This document shows, piece by piece, positions 32,478 to 40,805 of a stretch of 64,000 bases of DNA. Each line of letters opens with the position of its first letter. The first letter of the stretch is position 1. The notes beneath the pieces are model-generated. The model was not told where the DNA came from. It saw only the letters and a program-made list of their open reading frames with translations, and ran no database searches. The position numbers and the translations under genes were made by a program. This DNA comes from DASVCS01 sp036381495 (GTDB lineage Bacteria > Gemmatimonadota > Gemmatimonadetes > Longimicrobiales > RSA9): assembly GCA_036381495.1 (NCBI GenBank), contig DASVCS010000025.1, positions 79,052 to 143,051 of the forward strand, read 5' to 3'.

Positions 32478-32559
32478 GCGGCGGACGCCCGGCCCCGCGC
32501 GAGCCGGCGATCGTACGCGCACCCGGAGCGGCCGGGCCGCGGTTCCCACGAATTGCCCA

Positions 32560-33048
32560 TCACAACACGATGTCCCGCAGGTGCACGGACTTCACCAGCA
32601 CGCGCCCGTCCGCGACACGGAAATAGACGGAACGGCCGTAGACGCCGCCGACATCCTCGCCGACGACCGGGATCCGCGCCTTCGCGAGCGCCGCCCGCGC
32701 CGCCGCGATGTTGCGCTCTCCCATGGTTCTGGTGCCCTCGCTGGCCAGTGAGGGGAACATCGAAGCGCCGCCGATCAGCCGGGCACGGATGCGCCGGCGG
32801 TCGGCGGCGTTCGCCTCCAGCATCTCGATCAGCCGCGGGATCCCCGTCGACGCGAAGCGGCCCGGCGGTTCGACCGGTCGCCCCGGGTGCGGCTCCGGGA
32901 GCAGGAAATGCGCGAGGCCGCCCACCTGCGCCTCCGGGTCGTGGAGCGCGACGGCCACACACGAGCCGAGGCCCAACGTCACGAGCGTGGCCGTCGTGTC
33001 GCCGACCTTCAGATCGCTGGACCGCACGACCACCGCACCCTCAATCAT
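32560..33048 (-). CDS. cheD: Chemoreceptor glutamine deamidase CheD
   Basis: A 162-residue CheD that deamidates receptor glutamines and can interact with CheC. Catalytic Cys30 is in LGLGSCVAV and His47 in GGLAHFLLP; the Ser/Thr of the triad is in the GGASMF region. Its stop is 82 bp from cheB and its start overlaps cheR by 4 nt. The operon also encodes CheC, the usual partner, so a CheC-CheD adaptation loop is likely. Confidence 0.96.
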   Translation of the reverse strand: MIEGAVVVRSSDLKVGDTTATLVTLGLGSCVAVALHDPEAQVGGLAHFLLPEPHPGRPVEPPGRFASTGIPRLIEMLEANAADRRRIRARLIGGASMFPSLASEGTRTMGERNIAAARAALAKARIPVVGEDVGGVYGRSVYFRVADGRVLVKSVHLRDIVL

Positions 33049-33950
33049 GTCCGCCTGAAAACCCGCTCACGATGGGCAACGACCTGGAACGCGGCGGCGA
33101 GCGAGCTCGGCAGCATCTCCGCCTTGCCGAGCACCAGCACGCCGCCGGGCACGAGCGCATCGGCCAGCCGCGTCAACAGCTTCTCCTGGACCGTCCGCTC
33201 GAAGTAGATCAGCACGTTCCGACAGACGATCACGTGCTGCGCCTCCGGTAGGCGATCCGTGAGCAGGTCCAACGCCGCGAAACGGACCAACCGTCGCACC
33301 TCGTCGCGTGGCCGGTACGGCGGTCCGGGCAGGAACCAGCGTTCGCGGATCGTCGCGGGCGTCTCCGCCAACGCGAGGTCGCCGTACTCCGCTCGGTCCG
33401 CCGCCTCGAGAGCGCCGGGGTCCACGTCCGTGCCCAGGATGCGAAACCGGCGCAGTCGATGCATCATGTCGTGCCGCGCGGCGTGCTCGAGCAACAGGAT
33501 CGCCAGCGAATACGCCTCCTCGCCCGCGGCGCACCCGGCGCTCCAGATGCGGACCTCGCCGGCTGCCGGCGCGAAGAGCCCGGGCACGACGTCCTTCCGC
33601 AGCACGTCCCATACGTCCGCGTTGCGAAAGAACTTGCTCACGTTGATCGTCACCGCCGCCAGCAGGCGCTGGTACTCGGCAGGATCACGCGCGAGCAGCG
33701 CTGCGTATTCCGCGTAGCGGTGGACCCCCCGCGCGCGCATCCGCACGGCCACCCGCCGCCGGAAACACTTCTCCTTGTACGCATCGCAGAAGAAGCCCGC
33801 CTGCCGCTCGATCTGCTTCTTGAGCGCCTTCAGCTCGAGCGCATCCGCTACACCGAGTGCGCCGTGGCCGCGCGAGGCGACGTTGCCGGCCGTGACGCCC
33901 GGCGACGCGCGCGGTGCGGATCGTACGGAAACCGCCTCACGCCGTGGCAT
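33045..33950 (-). CDS. cheR: Chemotaxis protein methyltransferase CheR
   Basis: A 301-residue CheR that methylates receptor glutamates with SAM. It has the alpha N-terminal domain (CFRRRVAVRMRARGVHRYAEY), the SAM domain with RIWSAGCAAGEEAYSLAI, ILGTDVDPGALEAA, and the INVSKFFRNADVW loop. The first 35 residues before the fold are unusual and variable. The gene overlaps the upstream PATAN-TPR gene by 14 nt. Confidence 0.95.
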   Translation of the reverse strand: MPRREAVSVRSAPRASPGVTAGNVASRGHGALGVADALELKALKKQIERQAGFFCDAYKEKCFRRRVAVRMRARGVHRYAEYAALLARDPAEYQRLLAAVTINVSKFFRNADVWDVLRKDVVPGLFAPAAGEVRIWSAGCAAGEEAYSLAILLLEHAARHDMMHRLRRFRILGTDVDPGALEAADRAEYGDLALAETPATIRERWFLPGPPYRPRDEVRRLVRFAALDLLTDRLPEAQHVIVCRNVLIYFERTVQEKLLTRLADALVPGGVLVLGKAEMLPSSLAAAFQVVAHRERVFRRT

Positions 33951-35562
33951 TCGTCACGACCTCGACGCTGTTGCGCACCAGTTCGTTGGCCGGATTCAAT
34001 TCGAGTGCGCGCCGCCAGCACTCGAGCGCTTCGTCCCGTTCCATCCGCTTGTAGTGCAGGTTGCCGAGCTTGGTGTACAGGTCATCACCCAGGCGCGGCG
34101 CCAGCCGGGCCGCGCGCTGGAAGTGCTCGAGCGCCTCGTCGTAGCGCTTCCGCCGGTACGCCAGGTCACCCAGGTTCTTGTGCGCCTGCGCGATCGCAGG
34201 ATCCTCCTCGGTCGCCTGCCGGAAGCTCCGCTCCGCCGCCTCCTCATCCGACCGATGCTCCGCTACGAGACCCGCCAGGATGTGCAGCGGCGCGGAGGTG
34301 GGATGGGCTTCGAGGCCTTCCGCCACCCACGCCGCCGCAGCCTCGACGGAGCCGTCGAGCAGCGCGGCCAGCGCCACATGGTGGTAATACAGCCCCGCCG
34401 GGGGCTCGTCGGGTGCCAGACGCTTGCGGTACTCGTCGAAGGACGCGAGCGCGGCCGCGGCATCACCGGATTCCAGGAGGGCGACGCCTCGCGCCAGCGC
34501 GACGCGCGGCGTCCCCGGCCGCAGCGCCTCCGCCTCATCCAGCACGAGTAGTGCGTCCGCCGGCCGGCCCAGCCGGTTCAATGCGAACGCCAGGTTCATG
34601 AACGCCGCGTAGCTCGGACCGTTCTCCTCCAGCAACGACTTCAGCATCTTCACTGCATCGCGGTCCTTCCCCTCGCGGATCGCGATCAGCGCCAGATGGA
34701 AGCGCGCGGAGACATCGCCGCGGCGCAGCTCCAGCACACGGCGGAACTCGCGCGCCGCCTCCTCCAGGATACCGGTCTGGTAGAACGCGATCCCCAGGTT
34801 GCGGTGCTCGAGCACCTCCGCGTCCCGCACCTGCTCCGCCGCGCCCGACGCCCGGCGCCCGACCCGGTGCGCGAACCCCGCCTGGATCAGGCCGTACAGC
34901 GCCTTGCCGACGTCGAACTCGCCCAGGCCGGTCTCATCGATCAGCTCCTGTACCGTCCGCGAGCCGTCGAGCAGCGGGATCAGGCGCTCCTGCTCCGGCG
35001 TCAACTCGACATCCGATGCGCGCAGCCGCGCGACCTCGACCTCGAAGAGCAGGTCGAGCGTCGGGATCTTCTTCTCGATGAGACTCCACTCGTCCACCCG
35101 CCGCGCGCCTTCGAGCAGCAGACTCTCCGGGTTGATCGAAAGCACCGTCTCGCCCGGCGGCGGACGCTGGTCCACCTCGAAGTAGAAACTCCCCCGCGTC
35201 CAGGTGAAGAGTGAATAGACCGCCTCCTCGACCTGGATGCGGATGTACGCCTCGAGTTGCGCCTGGTCCAGCACACCCTGCTCGACCAGGATCTCGCCGA
35301 GCCGGCGGTCCGGCTCCCGCGCCTGCTGCTCGACCACCTGCGTCAGCACGTCGTGCGGGATCACGCCGTCACGCACCAGCAGATCGCCCAGCCGGTCCCG
35401 CCGGTTCACGATCGCCGCGTGCGTGATGCGCCCGCGGTCGAAGTAGATCTGGCCGAACCGCGACCGGTCCGTCACCGACAGACACCCGGTCTTCTGCCCC
35501 ATCGCCAGGAGCTGGCACACATCCGCCAGGCTCGCCTCGTTCAGGCTCCCCTTGATCGCCAT
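33937..35562 (-). CDS. PATAN (DUF4388)-TPR protein
   Basis: A 541-residue cytoplasmic protein. Residues 1-230 are the PATAN/DUF4388 module with its inserted GspE_N-like repeats (RRLGEILVEQGVLDQAQLEAYIRIQ), closing with a winged-helix-like segment near 200-235 (PEQERLIPLLDGSRTVQEL). Residues about 240-540 are TPRs such as AQAHKNLGDLAYRRKRYDEALEHFQRA. Only 4 nt separate it from the AAA+ gene. Domain content matches PatA-type scaffolds that act with MglA GTPases and Che pathways. Its paralogue is at 39669. Confidence 0.88.
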   Translation of the reverse strand: MAIKGSLNEASLADVCQLLAMGQKTGCLSVTDRSRFGQIYFDRGRITHAAIVNRRDRLGDLLVRDGVIPHDVLTQVVEQQAREPDRRLGEILVEQGVLDQAQLEAYIRIQVEEAVYSLFTWTRGSFYFEVDQRPPPGETVLSINPESLLLEGARRVDEWSLIEKKIPTLDLLFEVEVARLRASDVELTPEQERLIPLLDGSRTVQELIDETGLGEFDVGKALYGLIQAGFAHRVGRRASGAAEQVRDAEVLEHRNLGIAFYQTGILEEAAREFRRVLELRRGDVSARFHLALIAIREGKDRDAVKMLKSLLEENGPSYAAFMNLAFALNRLGRPADALLVLDEAEALRPGTPRVALARGVALLESGDAAAALASFDEYRKRLAPDEPPAGLYYHHVALAALLDGSVEAAAAWVAEGLEAHPTSAPLHILAGLVAEHRSDEEAAERSFRQATEEDPAIAQAHKNLGDLAYRRKRYDEALEHFQRAARLAPRLGDDLYTKLGNLHYKRMERDEALECWRRALELNPANELVRNSVEVVTNATA

Positions 35563-35566
35563 TGCG

Positions 35567-37399
35567 CTACTCCGGCTCCTCGACCAGCCAGTCCTCGACG
35601 TACGGCCAATGCCAGACGACGTTCTCGCGACTGCGCAGCTCTTCCACCCGCGCCCGCGTCATCGCGCTGGCCGCGCCGGCCGATGACCCGCCACGTCCGC
35701 CCTCGTCCGCGGACGCCTTGCCGGCCGCACGCGGCGATGCGGCGGCCCCCTTGCCACGAGGCTTCGCCGCCGCGTCCGACCGCTCCTCCGCCCCGCCTCC
35801 GGCCGGCAATTCGACCACCAGTCCACTCTCGAGCCGCGTACGCAGCCGTTCTTCCAGTCCGCGCAGCTCCTGCGGCGGCCGCGACGCCGCGAACGCAAGC
35901 TGCGCCCCCGAGCGGTACAGGAAATCGAAGAGATGGAACAGCTCCTCCTGTGCCCGCTCCGTATCCGCGAGCGCATCGAGATCGTCGACCAGCAGCGCGC
36001 GGGCCCGGCGATACCGCAGCCGCCACCCGTCCGCCTGGTTGCGTTCGAGCGCCTCGATCAGCTCCTCGACGAACGCCCGCCCCTCGACGTACGCCAGCGG
36101 CCGGTCGGGGTGGGCGCCCAGCAGCCGGTGCCCGAGCGCGGCAAGCAACGCCGTCTTGCCGGAACCCGGTGGGCCGTGGATGAAGAACGGGTTGTACCGC
36201 GCCCCCGGCGCCTCCGCGACGGCCAGCGCGGCTCGCACCGCCAGGCTGTCGGCCGGCAGCCGCAGGTTCTCGACGCTGTGGCCGGCCGGCGGCGCGGGGA
36301 GCGGACGCATCCGCTCACGCACCGCGGCCAGCAACGCCTCCGCGTCGTCCCTGCGGTCCGGATCCCGCAACAGGTCGCGCCGGTTGCGCTCCGCCGCGCC
36401 CGGATCCAGTGAATCGATCTCGAGCGCGATCTCGCGCAACCGCTCGACATCCGCTTCGTATCCGCGGATCAGCGCCTCGACCTCCTCCTCGTCGCCGGGC
36501 GCCCGCAGCGCATCCTCGAGCCGCCGCGTCCGATAGCCTTCGCCTTCCCACCGCAGGATCGCGTCGGCGATCTGCCGCTCGACCGGCGACTGCGAGACCA
36601 CGGCATCCACGGTATCAGAGATCTCGGCCAGGAATGCGTTGAACTCGGGGGCATCCCGCCGGGCGCCCTCCAGCCCCAGCAGCGCCGGCACCTCATCCGC
36701 GGTGACCGCCCGCCCTTCCAGCTCCTGGACCGCAACCAGCCGGTTCAGCGCACCCTGCAACTCCCGGACGTTCGCGAACGCGATACGCGCAAGCGCCTCG
36801 GCCACCCCCTCTTCCAGCGGCTGCTCCCGCTCGGCCGCCTTGCGCCGCACGATCGCGACACGCGTCTCGTAGTCCGGCGCCGCGATGTCCACGATCAGCC
36901 CGCCGGAGAAGCGCGAGAGCAGCCGCTCGTCCAGGCCGTCGATCTCCTGTGGCGGCCGATCGCTCGTCAGGACGACCTGCCCACCGCGGGACGACAACGT
37001 GTCCCACGCCCGCAACAGCTCCTCCTGCGTCCGGTGCCGCCCTGCCAGGAACTGGACATCATCCAGCAGAAGCAGGTCGATCTCGTCGAGCCGGCTGCGG
37101 AACGCATCCCGATCGCCCGCCTCGATCGCCGCCGTCACCCCTTCCATGAAGTGCTCGAGCGTGTCATAGACCACGCGCAGCTCCGGGTGCACCCGCCGCG
37201 CGTGGTTCCCGATCGCCGTCACCAGATGCGTCTTGCCCAGCCCCGACGCGCTGTAGACGAAGAAGGGATTGTACGTCGCCCCCGGCGACTCGGCCACGCG
37301 CCGCGCCGCCGCGCACGCCAGCCGGTTCGCCGCGCCGATCACGTACGCGTCGAACGTGAACCGGGACTCGAGGCCGATCTGCGCCATCGCCGAGCTCAT
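35567..37399 (-). CDS. Tandem DnaA-like AAA+ ATPase
   Basis: A 610-residue protein with two AAA+ modules of DnaA type. Module 1: RFTFDAYVIGAANRLA, Walker A SASGLGKT (50-57), Walker B LLLLDDVQF (109-117) and the QEELLRAWDTL, LTSDRPPQEI and RFSGG parts of DnaA. Module 2: APGARYNPFFIHG, Walker A GPPGSGKT (about 409-416), Walker B ALLVDDLDAL. The DnaA C-terminal DNA-binding domain IV is absent; residues 520-590 are a disordered Ala/Arg/Gly-rich linker. Coupled by ATGA to mglA inside the chemosensory operon, so a role in replication is unlikely. Role unknown. Confidence 0.88.
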   Translation of the reverse strand: MSSAMAQIGLESRFTFDAYVIGAANRLACAAARRVAESPGATYNPFFVYSASGLGKTHLVTAIGNHARRVHPELRVVYDTLEHFMEGVTAAIEAGDRDAFRSRLDEIDLLLLDDVQFLAGRHRTQEELLRAWDTLSSRGGQVVLTSDRPPQEIDGLDERLLSRFSGGLIVDIAAPDYETRVAIVRRKAAEREQPLEEGVAEALARIAFANVRELQGALNRLVAVQELEGRAVTADEVPALLGLEGARRDAPEFNAFLAEISDTVDAVVSQSPVERQIADAILRWEGEGYRTRRLEDALRAPGDEEEVEALIRGYEADVERLREIALEIDSLDPGAAERNRRDLLRDPDRRDDAEALLAAVRERMRPLPAPPAGHSVENLRLPADSLAVRAALAVAEAPGARYNPFFIHGPPGSGKTALLAALGHRLLGAHPDRPLAYVEGRAFVEELIEALERNQADGWRLRYRRARALLVDDLDALADTERAQEELFHLFDFLYRSGAQLAFAASRPPQELRGLEERLRTRLESGLVVELPAGGGAEERSDAAAKPRGKGAAASPRAAGKASADEGGRGGSSAGAASAMTRARVEELRSRENVVWHWPYVEDWLVEEPE

Positions 37400-38013
37400 C
37401 CGTTCCCGCCCGGCACCAGCGGTTGCCGGTATTTCTGCGAGAGACTCCGCAGGACCCCCTCGCTGATCGCACGCAACGTCGCGAGCACGCCCTCGCCCGA
37501 CACGGCCGCCGCCGAGACCGAAGGCAAACCGCGGAAGTTGAGTGCATCCTCGAGATCCTCGATGGGGACCGCGCCCGGCAGATCCCGCTTGTTGTACTGC
37601 ATCACGAGCGGCAGGTCCCGGATGTCCATCCCCTGATCGAGCAGGTTCTCCTGGAGGTTCCGCAGACTCTCGATGTTCTCGTCGAACTGCTCACGCTGCG
37701 AATCCGCAACGAAAACCACGCCATCGGCGCCGCGCAGGACCAGCTTGCGCGTCGCGTTGTAGTAGACCTGGCCGGGCACCGTGTAGAGCTGGATCCGCGT
37801 GCGGAACCCCGAGATCGAGCCGAGGTCGAGCGGCAGGAAGTCGAAGAACAACGTCCGATCCGTCTCCGTGGCCAGCGAGATCATCTGCCCCTTGCGCGCG
37901 TCCGGCACCGAGGCGTGCACGTATTGGAGGTTCGTCGTCTTCCCCGAACGCCCGGGCCCGTAATAGACCACCTTGCAGGTGATCTCCTTGGTCGAGTGGT
38001 TGACCAGCGACAT
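37396..38013 (-). CDS. mglA: MglA-type small Ras-like GTPase
   Basis: A 205-residue GTPase of the MglA family, which sets cell polarity and controls motility in rod-shaped bacteria. P-loop GPGRSGKT is at residues 19-26. Switch II is in TVPGQVYYNATRKLVLRG, and NKRD is the G4 motif near 140. Switch regions follow MglA rather than Ras (TVPGQ instead of DxxGQ). The start overlaps the roadblock gene stop (TGATG). With roadblock proteins next to it, GTPase regulation by an MglB-type partner is likely. Confidence 0.96.
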   Translation of the reverse strand: MSLVNHSTKEITCKVVYYGPGRSGKTTNLQYVHASVPDARKGQMISLATETDRTLFFDFLPLDLGSISGFRTRIQLYTVPGQVYYNATRKLVLRGADGVVFVADSQREQFDENIESLRNLQENLLDQGMDIRDLPLVMQYNKRDLPGAVPIEDLEDALNFRGLPSVSAAAVSGEGVLATLRAISEGVLRSLSQKYRQPLVPGGNG

Positions 38014-38507
38014 CAGCCCTCATCCAACCATTCGGGGGGGAGCACGTGCCTGAGCCCGGCCTCGAGCTCCTGCTCGAAGCTCTCCGCCGTCACCTCCGGT
38101 CCCCGCAGACTGAACTCCGGCAACGCGGCGACCGTACGCGCGAACTGCTCGAAGAAGACGCCGACCAGGCCGAGCGACGAGTCCTCATCGAAGATCGCGA
38201 CCAGGATCAGCTCCTCTGCCGGCGTCCGGAACGGCGCGAGGAAGAGCTGGCGCGTACGCCCCGCGTGGTGCAGGTGCGTCCAGCGCTCGGCGCCCGTCAG
38301 CCCCGCGAGCGCCCGCGCCGATGCGTGCGCGGCCGCGGCCAGCGAAGCGACGTTCGCCACTTCGTAGCTGCTCGTGAGGCCGTGCTGTGCCAGGATCTGG
38401 CCGCTCCCGTTCACCAGCAGCGCGACCCGCACCTTCGCCTCCCGGACGAACGTCTCGACGGGCCCCCGCAGGGCCGCGACCAGCGGTCCCAGGTCGCCGC
38501 GCCTCAC
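38013..38507 (-). CDS. Roadblock/LC7 protein, probable MglB-like partner
   Basis: A 164-residue roadblock/LC7-fold protein. The fold shows as ALLVNGSGQILAQHG, a helix with AHASARALAG, then strands RQLFLAPFRTPAEELILVAIF. Roadblock proteins such as MglB act as GAPs and GEFs for MglA. It starts at GTG 38507 overlapping the next roadblock gene and ends in TGATG with mglA, placing it as the most likely MglB equivalent. Confidence 0.82.
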   Translation of the reverse strand: MRRGDLGPLVAALRGPVETFVREAKVRVALLVNGSGQILAQHGLTSSYEVANVASLAAAAHASARALAGLTGAERWTHLHHAGRTRQLFLAPFRTPAEELILVAIFDEDSSLGLVGVFFEQFARTVAALPEFSLRGPEVTAESFEQELEAGLRHVLPPEWLDEG

Positions 38508-38851
38508 CGGAGACCGTCCGCGGTCCTGCGCGCTTCCAAGCGGATCCGCCCCAGTTGCGCATCCGGTTCGGCCACCACGACGACCAGCACGTCGGCGGCG
38601 GCCGCCACGATCACGTGCCCGGACTCCGCTTCGAGCTGCAACGTCTCGACGGCGCCGAACGACGCCGACTCCGCCGCACGCCGGCTCCTGCGGAACGCCG
38701 ACGCCGACAGCGCCGCCAGCGCGGGCGCCGCGACATCCGCAGCGACCTCCGCGGCGACGGGCACCCCGGCATCCGCGTCCACCACGAGCGCGGCACGGAC
38801 GCCGGCCACCCGGGTCAACCCCTCGAGCGTGCGTTCGAACGAATCACTCAT
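38504..38851 (-). CDS. Small roadblock/LC7 protein
   Basis: A 115-residue roadblock fold: LEGLTRVAGVRAALVVDADAG, a short Ala-rich helix region, and VETLQLEAESGHVIVAAAADVLVVVV. The length is the minimal roadblock size. It overlaps its neighbours by 4 nt on both sides. A second roadblock protein alongside an MglB-like one suggests either a heterodimer or an additional interaction platform for MglA. Confidence 0.8.
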   Translation of the reverse strand: MSDSFERTLEGLTRVAGVRAALVVDADAGVPVAAEVAADVAAPALAALSASAFRRSRRAAESASFGAVETLQLEAESGHVIVAAAADVLVVVVAEPDAQLGRIRLEARRTADGLR

Positions 38852-39672
38852 GGCGCTCCCTCGATGAAGTCACGGGCGCGTTCCGCCGCGCGAACGGCCG
38901 TGCGCCGGATCCAGCCGGCCGGCGCATCCCGCCGCGCCGCGACCAGAACGAACAGCTCCGGGCTCAGCGGCGCGATGTGCAGCACGGCCGCGTCAGTCTC
39001 GAGCAGAAAGCCCGACCACGCGCCGAGCGCCAGATGCTCGACCGTGCGGACCGCCTCCTCGACGGCCTCGCCCAGGACGGCGCCGAGCGCTTCCACCCGC
39101 TCTCCATCGCCATGCGCGAGCGTGCCCGCCAGCACCAGCCCCCGTGCATCCACGACCAACGCTCCCAGGAAGACCGGATCTTCCAGCAGGAACTCGAACA
39201 GCCGGCTCGGATCCCGCACGGCCGCCGCCCCCGGTGCCGGAACCGCCGACTCCCGAGGCAGTCGCTCCCGCAACCAGGCGAGTGCCTCCCGGACCGCGGG
39301 ATCCATCGGACGCGCCGCCGCCGCCTGCTCGAGATGCCACTGCGCCGTGCCGAGGTCCGCGCGCTCGAGCGCCGCGAAGCCCATTCCGCGGTGCGCATCG
39401 AAATTGCCGGGATCCAGACGCAAGACCGTCGACCACTCGTCACAGGCACGTTCCCGGTCACCGGACTCGAGGTACAACCCCGCGAGCAGCGCATGCCCCT
39501 CGATGTGCGTCGGGTGTCGCTCGAGCGCGCGCGTACACACCCGCATCGCGGCGTCCAACTGCCCCTGGCGGCGGTATGCCCGCGCCAGCGGCAGGAACGC
39601 GGGCGCGCTCGGATCGCGCGCCACCTCTGCGCTCCATCGCTGCATCTCGTCCAGCGCCGGGTTTCCGCTCAT
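38848..39672 (-). CDS. TPR-roadblock fusion protein
   Basis: A 274-residue protein with three TPRs in residues 15-135 (LAGLYLESGDRERACDEWSTVLRLDP type) and a roadblock/LC7 domain in 155-265 (FLGALVVDARGLVLAGTL, VLHIAPLSPELFVLVAAR). It combines the scaffold (TPR) and GTPase-regulator (roadblock) folds of its neighbours in one chain. ATGA-type overlaps tie it to the genes on both sides. Confidence 0.83.
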   Translation of the reverse strand: MSGNPALDEMQRWSAEVARDPSAPAFLPLARAYRRQGQLDAAMRVCTRALERHPTHIEGHALLAGLYLESGDRERACDEWSTVLRLDPGNFDAHRGMGFAALERADLGTAQWHLEQAAAARPMDPAVREALAWLRERLPRESAVPAPGAAAVRDPSRLFEFLLEDPVFLGALVVDARGLVLAGTLAHGDGERVEALGAVLGEAVEEAVRTVEHLALGAWSGFLLETDAAVLHIAPLSPELFVLVAARRDAPAGWIRRTAVRAAERARDFIEGAP

Positions 39673-40802
39673 CCGCTCGCCACACCCTCTCCCGCAAGGA
39701 CTTCCTTCAGCGCGTGCAGCGCCGGGAGTGCGCGCAGGACCGCAGTATCCCGCTCGTCATCCGGAACCAGTCGCAGGTACGTCTCCCACGCCCGAGCCGC
39801 GCGCTCGAAATCGCCGATCCGCACGGCCGCGAAACCGAGGTGATAGTGAGCCGCGACCGAAAGCGGATCCAGCCCCACGGCGCGCGCGAACGCCTCCGTC
39901 GCCGCACGCATCCGCCCTTGCCCCAGCCACGCCTGCCCCTCCATCAACGCCAGCGCGCCGTGCTCCGGATACCGCGCCTCGAGTTCGGCCGCCAGCCGCC
40001 CCGCCGCCTCGTACTCCCCCTTGCTCAGCAACCGCGCCACCTCCTGCAACGCCGACTCGAACTCCTGCGCCGACAACCGCGACGGCCGCTCCTGCACCTG
40101 CACCACTCCCGTGCTCACCAGACCGAAGACGATCTTCGCCACATCGAAGCTGCTCCGTCCCAGCGCCGCCGCGATCTGCCGCAGATCCCGCTCGCCGTCG
40201 ATCTCCCCCAGCACCTCCCACTCCTCCGGGTGCAGGTCGAGCGGCGCCGCACCCGCATCCTCCGTCGGCGCGAGGATCGGCACCGACTCGACACTCGGGA
40301 TCCGCGACTCGAGACGCGCCCACTCGTCGATCCGCCGCGCGCCCTCCATTAACAGCGACTCGACCCGGATCCGGATCTCGACCGAGCCATGATCGACCGC
40401 CGGCTGGTCCTCGAACCGGAAATCGCCCTCATCCCACGACATCAGGTCGTAGATCACCTCCTCGACCTGGAACCGGAGATGCCGCTCCAGCTCATCCGGC
40501 GCGACGCTCCCCATCTCGATCAGGATCTCCCCCAGCCGCCGACCGGGCGACTCCTGCTGCAACTCGAGCGCGCGCTGGAGTTCGCGTTCCGTCAACTTCC
40601 CCGCGCGCAGGAGCTGCTGCCCGAGACGACGCGACGAACGACGCCGCATCGCGAAGACGATCATCCCCCGATCGAAATGGACCACCGCCTCATCACCCCT
40701 GCGTTCGCCGCGCACCGTCAGTACGCCCGTCTTGCGCGCCAGCTCCATCAACTGCAAGACGTCCTGGATGCTCAGCTCCCTGAGCGGCCCCTCGATCGCC
40801 AT
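39669..40802 (-). CDS. PATAN (DUF4388)-TPR protein, short paralogue
   Basis: A 377-residue paralogue of the protein at 33937. PATAN/DUF4388 features are at 1-230: LRELSIQDVLQLMELARKTG, a helical insert RRLGEILIEMGSVAPDELER, and QIAAALGRSSFDVAKIVFGL. TPR-like repeats follow to the end (LMEGQAWLGQGRMRAATEAF). It is 3 nt from the large TPR gene. The two PATAN proteins probably compete for or bridge related partners in the operon. Confidence 0.86.
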   Translation of the reverse strand: MAIEGPLRELSIQDVLQLMELARKTGVLTVRGERRGDEAVVHFDRGMIVFAMRRRSSRRLGQQLLRAGKLTERELQRALELQQESPGRRLGEILIEMGSVAPDELERHLRFQVEEVIYDLMSWDEGDFRFEDQPAVDHGSVEIRIRVESLLMEGARRIDEWARLESRIPSVESVPILAPTEDAGAAPLDLHPEEWEVLGEIDGERDLRQIAAALGRSSFDVAKIVFGLVSTGVVQVQERPSRLSAQEFESALQEVARLLSKGEYEAAGRLAAELEARYPEHGALALMEGQAWLGQGRMRAATEAFARAVGLDPLSVAAHYHLGFAAVRIGDFERAARAWETYLRLVPDDERDTAVLRALPALHALKEVLAGEGVASG

Positions 40803-40805
40803 GCC

